From contig NC_134081.1 in the NCBI RefSeq assembly GCF_000715075.1, positions 111,326,289 through 111,390,288 on the forward strand: DNA of 64,000 nucleotides. The letters run 5' to 3'. The DNA comes from Nicotiana tabacum (Eukaryota > Streptophyta > Magnoliopsida > Solanales > Solanaceae). Positions within the stretch are counted from its first letter, which is position 1; every line of letters begins with the position of its first letter. A model generated the notes under the pieces. It saw only the letters and a list, made by a program, of their open reading frames with translations, was not told the origin of the DNA and made no database searches. Both the position numbers and the translations under genes were made by a program. This document shows positions 46,989 to 60,353 of the stretch, piece after piece.

Positions 46989-48025
46989 GGACTAAAGGTA
47001 TAATGGACTCGAAGAAGAACCTATCTTTTTGTTAAGCTAGTTTGGAAAACTTATGTATCTTAACAGACACTACTATGCATTGTAATATTTTGGAACCTTA
47101 GCATTAATATAAATATCCTTATTTCTCAACAAAAGAAAAAAGGTATAATGGACTCGTTTTTAATCATCCGAGGCTTTTGTGTTATTAATTTGTTAGGAGC
47201 TTTGTGGAACTCCTTTTATTAATGACTTTTACTCTACATTGAATATTTGTCACTAATAACTTCAGCAAAAAGAAATTAATGACAACTATGTATTTTTGCA
47301 TTTTTTTAACTTGAATAAAGTAACAAACAAAATGTTGATGTATTTAGTAAAATGATAATACAAAATTGTCATTACAAAAGGTATTTTTGATAACATAAGG
47401 GAAAAGATCCTAGCAATTTAAATTTTTTATAATTAAAAAAAAAACTCATCCACATCACTATTTATATAGATATTTGTTTAATCAGATTATTGATGTATCT
47501 AAACACACACAGAGTGTTCAACTGTCATGTTCTATTGTTGTTTATCAACATTTTAAGTAGTTTAACATAATTAAATTGAAATCAATGATTGACTTAAATA
47601 ATTATTGAAATTATAATTTCAAACAAGGTTTTTAATTCATTTCGCAGGAATCCTAATCATTTTTTTAACCAAAGTTGGAGACTTAAGTAATTACTGAAAT
47701 TAGAACCTTAAACAAGGTTTTAGTTTATTTTGCAGGAATGACATTCATATTTTTACCAAAATTAGAGATTACTTTTCTAAAATATATCTCTTTATTATGG
47801 GTAAAATACTTATTAGATTATTTTAATCTAGACATTTAAAAATGAAACAAGATAAAGAATTCCTCACAAGAAATGAAAATGGAGAAAAAACTTTAATACA
47901 GAGGAAGCAGATCCAAATTTTAAGAGCTTTAAATTAAAGCAAGTCCCAGTTTAGACTTTAGAGCATCTATTTGCAAATTGGTGGCGGCTCTGCTTACAAA
48001 AAACAGGCCACCATTTTCTCTGTTC
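46989..48025. other. Upstream intergenic region of the SKS gene
   Basis: AT-rich, without recognised coding sequence. It probably includes the promoter of the gene at 48335. Confidence 0.4.
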
Positions 48026-48030
48026 AGACA

Positions 48031-48040
48031 CATATAAAAG
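48031..48040 (+). promoter_or_regulatory. Candidate TATA box of SKS
   Basis: CATATAAAAG about 300 bp upstream of the ATG, the best TATA match ahead of a pyrimidine-rich 5' UTR. Confidence 0.45.
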
Positions 48041-48334
48041 CAGAGCAGAGACAGCTCAACTACATCTTTGTAAGCCATTTCAGCATCTTCTACTTATCTC
48101 TTCATTTACATTAGTTTAATGTGAGAAAAAGAAAGTGGGAATATAGCAAAGGAGGAAAAAAAGAAAAGGAAAAGAACTAAATAGAAGAGTTGTAAAAAGA
48201 AAAAGTTAGGAGTGTGGACAGTAACTTGCTTTTGTTAGATCTGTCATATCATCTGCATTCTCTTTTTTTAGTAGTATATCCTAAGACTTTCTCTTCTTCC
48301 AGTGTACTGGTAGAGAAAGAGAGTTGAAGATAAA

Positions 48335-51300
48335 ATGAGGAGCTTGTGGTGGTGTTTAATGGTGGTACCAATCTTTTTCCTATTGGATTTCGCCAATGGA
48401 GAAAGCCCATATAGATTCTATACTTGGAATATTACTTATGGTGATATTTATCCTCTTGGTGTCAAGCAACAGGTATTTTCATTTGCTCTCTTTCCCCCCC
48501 TTTTTGTTTGGTTATCATAACAACAACAACAACAACAAACCGAGTGATATCCCACAACTGGATTTGGGTAGGTTAATGTGTAAGCAGACCTTTCCCGGTG
48601 AGGTAGGTAGGTTGTTTACGCTAGACTGTCGGCTCAAGATTTTGTTTGGTTATCATATCATCAAGAATTGGTTTGGAATTGAAATATGTGCATTGTGTTC
48701 CTCTTTTCATGTGTGGAAAATTCTGAATATTTCAGGGGATATTGATAAATGGGCAATTTCCAGGACCACCAATTGAGTGTGTGACCAATGACAACTTGAT
48801 TGTCAGTGTTTTCAACAATTTGGATGAACCTTTTCTCATGTCCTGGTAAGTACTTCTCTTTCTATGATTATTTGAATGAGCATTTTTACTTTTTATTTTA
48901 ATGGTGAACTGCTTTTTTCTGTGGATTTGGTAACCTTAGTCTGGAATCTGTTTTAAGTTACATGTAGAAAACCAGATCAATAATATGCTACAGTGGTGTC
49001 TGAATTGCTGTTTTAATATAGCTGTAATATTAGATATTGTTATCTTATTATGTCATATTATAATGTAGTCTTGACCAATTTTGAATTATCTAAATAGGGT
49101 ATTACATAATCATGAAGAAATGGCTTTCACTTTCAAAACATGACAGCTAGATCTGAAACTCATTGAAGTAATTCATGTGAAGATCCAAGTCTTGAATAAT
49201 ATATTCATCAGCTGAGAATCTCTAATGTTTAGTAATGACTAACAAATTTGGAACTATTTTATTGTTTATCACTTTGTATTTAAGACTCATTTTACATTTT
49301 CATGTTTGTCATCTGCTTGGATAGTGAGTTAAACGTCAATAAACATGTTTCACCATATATAGTTAATAAAAATATGAAAATCGACTATTGGGCAGGGATG
49401 GTATTCAACAGAGGAGGAATTCGTGGCAAGATGGAGTTTACGGGACAAACTGTCCGATCCCACCAGGCCAAAACTTCACATATATCCTACAAGTTAAGGA
49501 CCAGATTGGTAGTTTCTTCTATTTCCCTTCACTGGCTATGCACAAAGCTGCTGGAGGTTATGGTGGCATTAAAATAGACAGTCGTCCATTGATTCCTGTT
49601 CCTTTTCCTCCACCTGCTGGAGAATACACCATGTTGGTTGGTGACTGGTTCAAGCAAAATCACACTGTGAGTAGCTTATGATAACCAATTCTTGAGAAAT
49701 TTTATGGATTCGTCTATTGACTTTAAATCTTATTGGACATATCACAGGATCTTAAGGCGATTTTAGATGGAGGAAGTGATCTTCCATTTCCTGATGGCCT
49801 TCTAATCAATGGTCGCGGATCAAATAGTTTAACTTTCACAGTTGATCAAGGTGATCAATCTATATATTGCAGCAACTCTTTCTAAGTTAACAGTTCGCAT
49901 TTCTTGCTTTTATGTTGTTAGTATCAAAGGATTCTTCCGATAAATTTTCTTTACAGGGAGGACTTACAGATTCCGGATATCCAATGTTGGCCTCACAACA
50001 GCTATCAATTTTAGAATCCAGGGGCACAAGATGGTCTTGGTAGAAGTGGAAGGAACTCACACCCTGCAGAATACCTATGAGTCCATTGATATTCATTTGG
50101 GTCAGTCCTATTCTGTATTGGTCACAATGGACCAACCAGGGCAGGACTATTACATTGTTGCATCGACGCGTTTCACTTCACAAGTGCTAACAGCAACATC
50201 AATTCTTCATTACAGCAATTCTGCTGGAAGTGTTTCTGGTACTCCCCCTGGTGGACCAACAATTGAGATTGATTGGTCTCTCAATCAGGCTCGATCTGTT
50301 AGGTACATTGCGAATTTTTTTTCTGAAGTGAAGATCAGAACTGCCTGCATTCTTGTTCTATTGTTGTCTGTTTGATTAACTGATTATAAGCCATTTTTGA
50401 TTGCAGGCAAAATTTGACAGCTAGTGGTCCAAGGCCTAATCCACAAGGTTCATATCACTATGGGTTGGTTAACACTACGCGTACAATTAGACTGGCAAAT
50501 TCTGCACCAATGATCAATGGTAAAAAGAGGTATGCAGTGAACAGTGTGTCATTCATTCCAGCAGACACACCACTCAAACTTGCAGACTACTTCAAGATTC
50601 CAGGGGTCTTTAACCTTGGCAGCATCCAAGATAACCCTACTGGAGGTGGTGGTTACCTCCAAACCTCTGTCATGGCTGCTGATTTCAGAGCTTTCGTCGA
50701 AGTTGTGTTTGAGAATCCAGAAGATATTGTGCAGTCATGGCATATTGATGGCCATATCTTCTTTGTTGTAGGGTAGGTTTCTTCACTTCAACTAGAAAGG
50801 AAAAGAAATGAAAACTAAAGGAACAATAATATGTTGAAGTAATGTTTTGGAGGGTTATGCCTCCGATTTTAACTTTGTTACAACGATCAGGTTGCCTAAA
50901 AAGATGACTACATGTAACTATCCGTAATAAATGGGAGACAACTAACCTGCTACAATAGGCTAAAATACACTAATATCGTATATAAATTAAACCGTATGCC
51001 TTTAGTTTGTTAACACTGATTGGATGAACTACAGGATGGATGGTGGACAATGGTCACCTGCAAGCAGATTGAACTACAACTTGAGAGATGGAATTTCGCG
51101 TTGTACTATTCAGGTATTTCCTAACTAAACTTTTCAAGTTCAAGATTTACAAAGTTCATCAGCTTTGTTTTAGGTGGTTTTAACAATTCTTTTTTCACTT
51201 GATCAACAGGTATATCCAAAGTCATGGACAGCCCTATACATGCCATTGGACAATGTAGGAATGTGGAACATCAGATCAGAGAACTGGGCTCGCCAGTACT

Positions 51301-51422
51301 TAGGCCAGCAATTCTACCTTCGTGTTTATTCACCAGCCAATTCATGGAGAGATGAGTATCCAATTCCAAAGAATGCTCTTGTCTGTGGCCGCGCATCCGG
51401 TCGCAGGACTCGCCCACTCTAA
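48335..51422 (+). CDS. SKS: SKU5-similar (SKS) multicopper-oxidase-like protein, 8 exons
   Basis: Exons 48335-48472, 48736-48845, 49396-49666, 49748-49850, 49957-50302, 50407-50772, 51035-51113 and 51210-51422 all have GT-AG borders and join in frame to 541 residues, the usual SKS length. Residues 1-22 are a signal peptide. Cupredoxin domain 1 shows YTWNITYGDIYPLGVKQQ, LINGQFPGPPIECVTND and SWDGIQQRRNSWQDGVYGT. Domain 2 shows FPDGLLINGRGSNSLTFTV and YRFRISNVGLTTAINFRIQG. Domain 3 shows WHIDGHIFFVVGMDGGQWSP and NVGMWNIRSENWARQYLGQQ. The family is secreted, linked to cell-wall expansion and pollen growth, and generally lacks a full set of copper ligands. No GPI-type hydrophobic tail follows GRASGRRTRPL, unlike SKU5 itself. 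Intron 1 contains a SINE. Confidence 0.96.
48519..48639 (-). mobile_element. TS-like SINE fragment in SKS intron 1
   Basis: On the minus strand it reads TTGAGCCGACAGTCT..., AGGTCTGCTTACACAT and ends in (TTG)n, the tail type of the tobacco TS SINE family. TTTTGTTTGGTTATCAT (17 bp) is duplicated exactly at 48502-48518 and 48640-48656. The tRNA-derived head is missing, so the copy is 5'-truncated. Confidence 0.8.
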
Positions 51423-52372
51423 GGAATGAACAAATCAGCTAAACAGTCACGAAAGGGTGACTGATTGTTTTGTTACTATGATGAGAGCTGTGACAAAGAA
51501 TTCTATAGGGAAAGTAGCTGAAGCTCTCTTTGTGAGCACTTCTCTTTTTCTTTCTTAACCATTAAGAATGTTTCTCATTTCATTTTAGTGTTACTTTTGA
51601 GATTCTTGGTATCCAATTTGGTCTTTAGGACTGACCATAAAGAAGGATACAAAGAAGAAAAATGAGCTATATTCATTAAGTCCAGTTTGTAAAATTCAAT
51701 TCATGAAGTTACTTCCATTTATTCATCCATTCTTGATTGACACTTATTCTTGTATAATTAATTTTCCATGCTTCATACTTCGTACTATTCTATTATATCT
51801 GGTTTGATTGATGGCCCTGAAACATGCTCGACTTTCAATCTTTCAATGCTATGAAGAAAAAATTATTAAAAGATTATGATACAATAGCAAAAGTACTCTA
51901 TGGTTTTTATTATGGATAAAAGAACATAATTTTGATTTGTAAAAATGAATTTTTACCGATGTGTTTTCTTTTTAATTTCATTTTTTCATTTTAATAAAAC
52001 CGGTTGTTACTTGATTTTTAAGAACGAAATGCCAAGAAGCAAGAACTTCAAGTAATTAGAGGACTTATTTTAAGTGCTGGCATGCGTTAGCTACAGTTGA
52101 AGGACTCCAAATTGAGATTGCAATTAACCCCAACACTAGCCGTAGGTCCGTAACTACAACCTCAGCTCAATGACTAAGTGCATAAAATAGTTGCAACGAA
52201 AATATTTAAATAGAAGCTCTAAAAGTTGATGTTAAAAGTCGATGCAACCATGGAACAAATCTGTTAAAATTACAACATAATAATTATTATCTTCACATTT
52301 AATATAAGACAAAAGTAACTCTTAACTCTCTGTTGACTATTTCTCCCATGTTCCAAAGTAATGCATTTAATT
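51423..52372. other. SKS 3' UTR and downstream intergenic
   Basis: The 3' UTR probably ends within the first 200-400 bp. No strong AATAAA is evident close to the stop. No further gene seen. Confidence 0.4.
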
Positions 52373-55300
52373 TCTATTTTATAGAAAAGCCAAGTGTGGT
52401 CGACCAATGGCATAACTGTAATTTTAGCTCAAGGGAAAAACTGTAATTTCGATTAACAACTCAACACAATTCTAAACGCAAATTCTTTCAAGCCACAACA
52501 AGAAATGTTGGTTTTCTCGGGTTCTTAATTTGTCCTCTCAAATAAATTTTTTTTTCATTCTCTTCGTCTTCGCAGTTGGGTGTTACAACTTTCAGGTCTG
52601 TTCCTCTCAAATTTTTTGCCCAAATCTTATTCTTTTTTTCATTAATTTCTATTAGGGCTTTATTTTCATATCTGATTTGTTTTTTATAATTAGAGAGTTG
52701 GTATGAGGTATACGAGCTTAGGGCAAATCTTGGAGTTATTTGCCGGCGATAATGGTGGTCTTTTACCATGTATTTGCTGCTCTTAAAGGTTGAATCTCTG
52801 GGAACAAGCATTATGATTGATTATAGAGAGGTAATATATTTTTTAGAGTATTTTTCGTTTTTAGTTCACATGCTTCTTCATTGTCTTTGTCATGAGCGCT
52901 TTATGGGAGATAATTGGGGTTGTTTTGCTCTAATTTTCTCAATATGATCATATATGTGACAGTGCACAAATTCGAGAAAGTTAAAAATTGTATCGATCCT
53001 ATATTTTCACTCAATTCTTAGGGATAAAATTATACATGTTGATTTTGTGCAGAGATGAGATCTCATAGTCAGGGATATTATCTTTTTTTTTCTTTGTATA
53101 TTTTTTTCACGCTTCTGCTTATTCAGAGGATGTGCGTGTCCTGCTCCCTTTTTTTATTTATTCTTCAGGAAATCTAGGGATAAAAAATAATTAGAAAATT
53201 ATTGAATTTTGGTTCCAATTTTCTTTTACCAAATTCCGATGTATTAACTTTGTAGTGAAGATCATGTCGTTGCTTTCTAAATATTGTTCTAAACACATTC
53301 TTTTAGAATAACACACTTTATTAATAGAATTAGATCATCGATCACTGATCCATGGGAGAATTTCGATGATCTAATGGTTTTCAATTAATGAATACGTGTT
53401 TTAAAATTTATAGACAATTACTAAACTAAACGATATCTTCTGGTTCCCTTTTTGGTTTCCAGCGATTGAACATGTGTTGGGTTAACTAATGTATCTTTGG
53501 TTATGTATAAGACAACATTGTACATACTAGGAAGATCCACTTGATTAATTATGTGGAGTTTTGAAAGATATTCTGCAATCTATTATCTATATAATCCTAT
53601 TTTGATTTGTATTGTATTTTATTTCTCTTAGTGGTGGAAGCATTTAAGATATAATAAATAGAGTATTTTTTATTGTAATTTGAATTAGTCACGTATTTAA
53701 CTGATTTCTTATAAATATGTTAAATTTAACAGAGCATTGCTAGCCGAATGATGTGATTTATTCCTTGATAGAGAAATATGCTCACATCAGGTAATTGCTT
53801 CTCCATATTTTTTCAGTAAGATCATGTGATTGACAACGAACAAACTTAGCTGAATATTAAAATCTTTGTATAAAAATGAGTAATTCTAGATAAAAAACTT
53901 TTCCTTTTACTGCTCATATAATGCCTATTAAATTATAAAAGTTTTATTTGGCTGAAAATTCACTTCCTTTGAAAATTAATAGTTCTACTATTTTACCCTA
54001 TTATGTGTTTTACAAGACTAATGACTAATGAAAACAGAAAATAGAATTCGAATTGTGTTAAATGTGTTGAACTTAAAAACACATCCTCTCTGATAGTCAT
54101 TATTCAACTGCCTTATTTTAGAGGCAAGTACAAATACAATCATTTGATATTTTTCTCCTTTCGTATTCTTTTCTATTTCTCCCTTTGCAGAAACTTTAAA
54201 GATGCTTAAGTATCCATTTGAGGAAAAGGAAAGGAGCGGTGACACAAATAGCCTCTTAATATTAACAATAAATCTCCATAATGAACTTTATAAAACTTCT
54301 ACTATGTAAAATTTCAATAACTAAATATTTTTAATGAACTCACAAGTTCATGCGAGAAGTGTTCATTTTGGGAAAGAAATTTTTGTCACCATTTTTTACT
54401 TATTGAGACTGCTCTTTGATTCTTTGAAGCAAAAGTCAAGATTCACTTTTATTTGTAATTTCTTCTCCCACCCGCCAAAAGAAGAAAATTAGAAAGATGC
54501 CAATGGCCTTTTTGATAATGATCTCCTTTTTTTTTTTTACTAATAATCAGTCAAGTATATTGTATTGCTATATTTGATTGATCTTAACTTTTTTGGCCAA
54601 TTTTAAAGCTCTTTAGATATTCGTCTATCAATGGCAATTAAACTTGTCCATTGCTTAGTTTGGAATAGTTCTATGAACTATATTCACAACTCTGTACTTG
54701 CACATAGTGTGAATGGAGCATTCACTTTCATTCCAAGTGATGACGGTTATAACATAATTCAGGCCAGGCTCTTTGTCTTGATTAGATTGGTCACCTTTGT
54801 TTTGTTATCAATTTACTCCAATTTGCTAAAGAATAAAAAATTATGCCCAAATGTTAATCTGGTTTATAGCTCATAAGCTCTTCATCAAGAATATGGTTGT
54901 TCATGTATTATTATCATTTTAACATATGATTGGCATGGATGTCCGTTTTAGGAACATCAATATTGGTATTATTACCTATATATTCATGTCGTGAAATAGA
55001 GTTCCATATAGCTAGATATTGAATCAGCACATGCTATCTTTTCCTATTCTTTCTTATTGTTCTTCACCTAATAGTTTTTCATATAATTTTCTTGGAATAT
55101 ACTTAATGTTTGTATTTCATGTACATGTTTTATCTGAAAGTACAAATGGTGGATTGATTTACTATCTTCACATATTTGGTAGAGACTAATTCACTTGGCC
55201 ACTTAGTTAGTGCTTGATAGTTTGGTTTGTTCTACTTTTAGTTCAATACATGAAACACTCGAGGATGATAGGATGTGTATTTGTAAATGGAATGTGCAAT

Positions 55301-56540
55301 TACATTCATATATATTCTATCTTTTAACATATATAATGTACTATGAACGTGTTGTTGTGTGACTATTTTTGACGTTTTTCTTTTTTGGCAGGTTAAACTA
55401 CCCAGCAAAACTAAAAGCAAAATTCACTTGCCATGGTTGCAGATGACTAAAGCCTCTCCTCCAACACTTAAATTGGTAATGGCAATGAACTATATATCTT
55501 AATACCTCTTTTAATTCATTCGATCTCTCGAACAGACTGTTCCCTATATATTTATGTTTATCTTTCTTGAAACAGCAAGTGTTGAGTGTGCATATATTGT
55601 GTTTAGTTTTATTTATTTTATTATAAGTTGTAGTTATCCACATACTTCAATTGATTCTAACATGCCAGTAGAAAGAGTTCTTTTATAATGTATGTGGTCT
55701 TTATTTTTCCTTTTTTGCAAACTATTTATTTAATTATTAATTTCAAATTAGTTTTATTTCAATCAAAACCTTGATGTGTTATGTTGTAATGATGTGTTTT
55801 TTTATAATTACATTTGTGCATGTCCAGTGTCTTGATTATAAGAAATTTAATTTATTTAGGGGCTAAATTTTATCTCTATCATACCATTTCGCTGATGGAT
55901 GATTAATGCATTACTTCTTTTTCAGTTTTTCTTAAGTAATGGACTTTAAATTAAACGGCTAATAAAGAAGTTATTACTTTGCAGGAGGCTTCTGGTATTT
56001 TTATCGTACTATAGATTTTTAAAAATCTCCTAAAGTTATGACATTCTTACCCTGCTCAACCAGTTCAAGCAAGGCATTTATAAAGACCAAGTAACAATCA
56101 AAGCATAGAATTTGGACAAAGATGTATGAGGGAGTTGAATCACCTATTTATATGTTTTTATCTATGGTATTTTAGTCATGCAGTTATTGTAGCTACTACT
56201 AGCAGAAAATATTTCAGCAACCAAGTCATAAACAAGTAGTGCCTTTTGACAGTTATTTTGTATGGTTATTTCGTGGATGTAATTTCAATGAGGGACGAGA
56301 TTCATTGTTCCTGAATGCGCATTCTGAATATATGTGTTTCAAGTAGTAGGTAGTCTTTTATATTTGTTACTATTTACTAAAGATGAAACTTTTGCTTTTG
56401 TGTTTTTAAAATCATGGTTGTTCTATGTGTTCCTATTTAAGGTTTAAATAATAGATTCTCTAAAGATTAGAAACAAACCTTAAACTATATCATCATTCTA
56501 AATGTTGGGCCTGTGCTATGCACAGGCAAGGCTCATCTAG
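52373..56540 (+). mobile_element. Probable non-autonomous Helitron
   Basis: The 3' end is characteristic: hairpin GCCTGTGC-TAT-GCACAGGC (56509-56527), nine bases, then CTAG (56537-56540) followed by T. The 5' end is a candidate only: TCTATTTTATAGAAAAGCC at 52373, preceded by T rather than the usual A. The 4.2-kb body has no Rep/helicase. It holds only short frames, some exon-like. Confidence 0.6.
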
Positions 56541-56706
56541 TTTGAATTTAAGCTAGCATTTAAAATCGATAATTTTTCTAGCCAAATATGAGATATTTGA
56601 TCAGTTTCTATATTACTAGTTCAAACTTCTCGCGCGCCTACGGTAAGGTATGCTTGCACTAATCAATTCACTTAATATGCTTTTGAATACTATGACAACT
56701 CCAAAT

Positions 56707-57101
56707 TAGAGGTGGCAAACGGGCGGGGCGGGTAGGATATGGGACTGGTCAAAATGAATAATGAAAAAACAGATAAATTATCTAGCTCGACCCATATTTA
56801 ATACGGATAAAAAAACGAATTAACCATCAGATAATATAGGTAACCATATTATCCATGACTTCATAAATATGATCACTTTTGGAAGAATTTCTAGTCTCCC
56901 AAACTTGAGGAACCTAAAGTTTGAGGCTTTACAAATGTAAAAGTTAAACCCAATAGGTATCCATTGGTTATCCATTTTTTAAATGGATAATATGGTTCTT
57001 ATCCATATTTGGCCCGTTTTTAAATAGTTCATTATCCAACCCATTTTTAGTGGATAATATGGGTGATTAACTATTTTCTTTTAACCATTTTGCCACCCCT
57101 G
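56707..57101. mobile_element. hAT-type MITE with perfect 8-bp TSD
   Basis: TIRs TAGAGGTGGCAAA and TTTGCCACCCCTG. CTCCAAAT lies just outside each end (56699-56706, 57102-57109). 395 bp, with internal TGGATAATATGG repeats in both arms. Confidence 0.9.
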
Positions 57102-57297
57102 CTCCAAATGAATAATTCCAAAAATTGCTGATCTAAGGATATAGTTTCACGCTATTTCAAGGATATGATAAATTACAACGGCCATAACAAATAAATTATT
57201 TTTCTAATATTAGATGAACAAATCTAGAAAACAATTGTTTTCATAATAATTTGAAACAAAGATTAATGCTTCAAAAAGAGCTAAAGAAATTAAGGAT

Positions 57298-57672
57298 TGT
57301 TATGAAAATAATTATATTGTGGATGTTCATTTATTACTCCGCTATAGATAATCTTCCTGAAGAAGATTATCCATTTAGTACTCTGTTGAAGTTTATCTAC
57401 AAGCAGTTGATGCAGGTAGGTTGCAAGCAGCTCAATGAAATAATTTGCAGCAGCTTCTTATTAAACAGATAGGTTGCAAGCAGCTCATGCAGACAGCTTA
57501 CAAGTAGCTAAAGAAAAGCCTTGCAGCTGCTTCCTGAAAAGCCTCGCAACTGCTTCCTTTCTTCTATAAATAGAGGAGTTTTCAGTTCATTATGTACATA
57601 AGTTTAAAGTTTGAATAATATATCAGTTTCTCTCTATACTTGTCTTTACTTTACAGTTTTTATTTTATAACA
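57298..57672 (+). mobile_element. 5' LTR of a copia element
   Basis: 375 bp, TGTTATGAAAATAA...TTATAACA. TSD AGGAT at 57293-57297. A TATA-like TCTATAAATAGAGG lies near 57563. The PBS region CGTTATCAGCACAAG follows the LTR. Confidence 0.95.
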
Positions 57673-57750
57673 CGTTATCAGCACAAGACTCTGCCATCTC
57701 GAGAAAATACTTTGAAAGTATCAGAGGTACGAACTTTCTTTTTCTAAATA

Positions 57751-58761
57751 ATGTCAAATCTTTCTAAACTTGACTTTGTAGCCCTGGATACATTGGGCAA
57801 AAGTTACATGTCTTGGGTGCTTGATGCCGAAATTCATCTTGATGCGATGGGTCTGGCAGACACCATCAAAGATAAAAATCAGGCATCAAACCAAGACCGT
57901 GCCAAAAAAATAATATTCATACGCCATCACCTTGATGAGGGCCTGAAAATGAAATATCTTACTGTTAAAGATCCAGTCATATTGTGGAATAATTTGAAAG
58001 ATAGATATGACCACTTAAAAATGGTCGTTCTTCCACAGGCACGTTATGATTGGACTCATCTAAGGCTACAAGATTTTAAATCTATCAGTGAGTATAATTC
58101 TGCTATGTTCAGAATTATTTCCCAATTGAAACTATGTGGTGACAATATTACTGATCATGATATGTTGGAAATTTTTTTTACCATTTTTCATGCCTCGAAT
58201 ATGCTCCTGCAGCAGCAATATCGAGAGATGGGATTCAAAAAGTATTCTGAACTTATCTCACATCTTCTTGTAGCCGAGCAACATAATGGGCTATTAATGA
58301 AAAATCATGAAAGCCGACCTACTGATTCTTATCCATTCCCTGAAGTGAATGAGATGAACTTCCACCAAGCTAAGCGTGGAAGAGGACGTGGCCCCAGTCG
58401 TGGTCATGGCCGTGGTCGGGGAGGAAACTCTAATCGTGGTAATAACAATGCACCAAAGAACCCTCCTCACCCCCAGCAGTGAAAAAAAAAGGAACAAAAG
58501 CATGAAGCGGTGCAAGCAGCAAAGCCAGAAAATATATGCTATAGATGTGGAAGAAAAGGGCACTGGTCACGTACATGTCGTACGCCAAAGCACCCGGTTG
58601 AGCTGTATCAAGCCTCCCTGAAAAAGACAGAGAAAAATGCTGAAGAAAATTTTATTTCTGAAGATAATTTAGACTTCATGCATTTGGATGTAGCTGATTA
58701 TTTTGCACTCCCAGAAGGAGAAACAAGTCATGTGATCGGTAGTGAATCTGTAAAAATGTAA
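57751..58761 (+). pseudogene. Copia gag with zinc knuckle
   Basis: Starts MSNLSKLDFVALDTLGKSYM after the leader. It has WVLDAEIHLDAMGL and YDHLKMVVLPQARYDW, then an RG-rich tract (GRGRGPSRGHGRGRGG). A TGA at 58480 interrupts an otherwise continuous frame before the CCHC knuckle CYRCGRKGHWSRTC (58535-58580), which ends at a stop at 58761. The spacer to protease is out of frame. This would package element RNA. Confidence 0.9.
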
Positions 58762-58877
58762 ATATTTTAATTTTTGTTGTTTGTAGTAGATAGTATGGTT
58801 ATGTAATTGTTGTACATAAATAAAAGTTATGCATTGATAATAATGTTTACTATCATATTTATTTTGTTTATGTCATT

Positions 58878-60353
58878 TTGAAGAATATGGATAATCCTCA
58901 AATTATATTTGGATCAAAGACCAATCATGAAGATATTTGTGTAATTGATAGTGGAACAACTCATGCCATATTCAAAGATGAGAAATACTTTTCTTATTTG
59001 CATAAGGAAAAAGCAAATGTTTCTACAATTTCTGGTAATATAAGTTTGATTGAAGGCTCCAGAAGAGCTATTGTATTTCTGTCTAAGGGAACAAAACTTA
59101 TTATAGACAATGCATTATTCTCCTCCAAGTCCCGAAGAAACTTATTGAGTTTTATAGATATCCGTCGAAATGGGTATCATGTTGAGACAATAGATGAAAT
59201 GAACGTGGAATATCTTTGTATTACAAAGAATATTTCTGGCCAGAAATGCATTGTAGAAAAGTTACCAACTTTATCTTCTGGCTTATACTATTCAAAGATT
59301 AGTACAGTTGAAGCACACTCTATCGTAAACCAGAAGTTTACTGATTCAAATACTTTTGTGCTTTGGCATGGCTGTTTGGGCCATCCTGGATCAATAATGA
59401 TGAGGCGAATTACTGAACAAATGATGAATTTTCTTGTGATGCTTGTTATCAAGAAAAAATGATCACTAGACCATCACCAATGAAGGTTGGCATTGAATCC
59501 CCTGCCTTTTTAGAACGTATACATGGGGATATATGTGGACCTATTCACCCACCAAGTGAGTTATTTAGATATTTTATGGTCTTAATAGATGCATCTTCAA
59601 GATGGTCTCATGTGTGCCTACTATCATCTCGCAACCTGGTATTTGCAAAGCTATTAGCCCAAATAATTCGATTAAGGGCAAAATTTCCAGATTATCCTAT
59701 AAAGGCTATTCACCTTGATAATGCTGGAGAATTCTCATCTAAAGCTTTTGATGATTATTGTCTATCAGTTAAAATAAAAGTTGAACATCCTGTAGCTTAT
59801 GTTCATACTCAAAATGGCCTTACATAGTCATTTATTAAACGCCTGCAATTGATAGCAAGACCACTACTTATGAAAACAAAATTGCCCACTACTGTTTGGG
59901 AACATACTATCTTGCATGCAGAATCACTTATCTGTCTCAGACCGACACATTATAATAAATATTCTCCGTCATAATTAGTTTTTGGTCATGAACCAAATAT
60001 TTCCCATCTACGAATTTTTAGATGTGCTGTATATGTGCCAGTAGCACCACCGCGATGCAGTAAGATGGGCCCGCAGAGAAGGTTAGGAATATATGTTGGG
60101 TTTGAATCACCCTCTATTATTCGCTATCTTGAACCATTGACGGGAGATTTATTTACTGCTCAATTTGCAGATTGTCGGTTTGATGAAACAAATTTCCCAC
60201 AATTAGGGGGAGAGAAAAAGGAAATCAAAAGAGAAATTATGTCGAAAGTTTCATCATTATCTCATTTTGATCCACGTACTCCTATATGTAATCAGGAGGT
60301 CCAGAAGATCATCCATTTACAAAATATAGCAAATCAAATGCCCTGCAAAGAAT
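58878..60353 (+). pseudogene. Copia protease and integrase
   Basis: Protease motif CVIDSGTTHAIF (about 58940). GAG-pre-integrase with LWHGCLGHPGSIMMRRI (about 59360). A frameshift near 59460 follows. The integrase core has IHGDICGPIHPPSE and VLIDASSRWSHV, then KAIHLDNAGEFSSKAF carrying the second Asp, and HTQNGLT before a TAG at 59825; the usual catalytic Glu segment follows as a decayed continuation (SFIKRLQLIARPLL). Another stop interrupts near 59972 before LVFGHEPNISHLRIF, and the C-terminal part runs to about 60200. Non-functional. Confidence 0.9.

Noticed and set aside
54631..54876. 81-residue ORF starting MAIKLVHCLVW
   Set aside because: No recognised motif, plain AT-rich context within the candidate Helitron, no support for a start or promoter.
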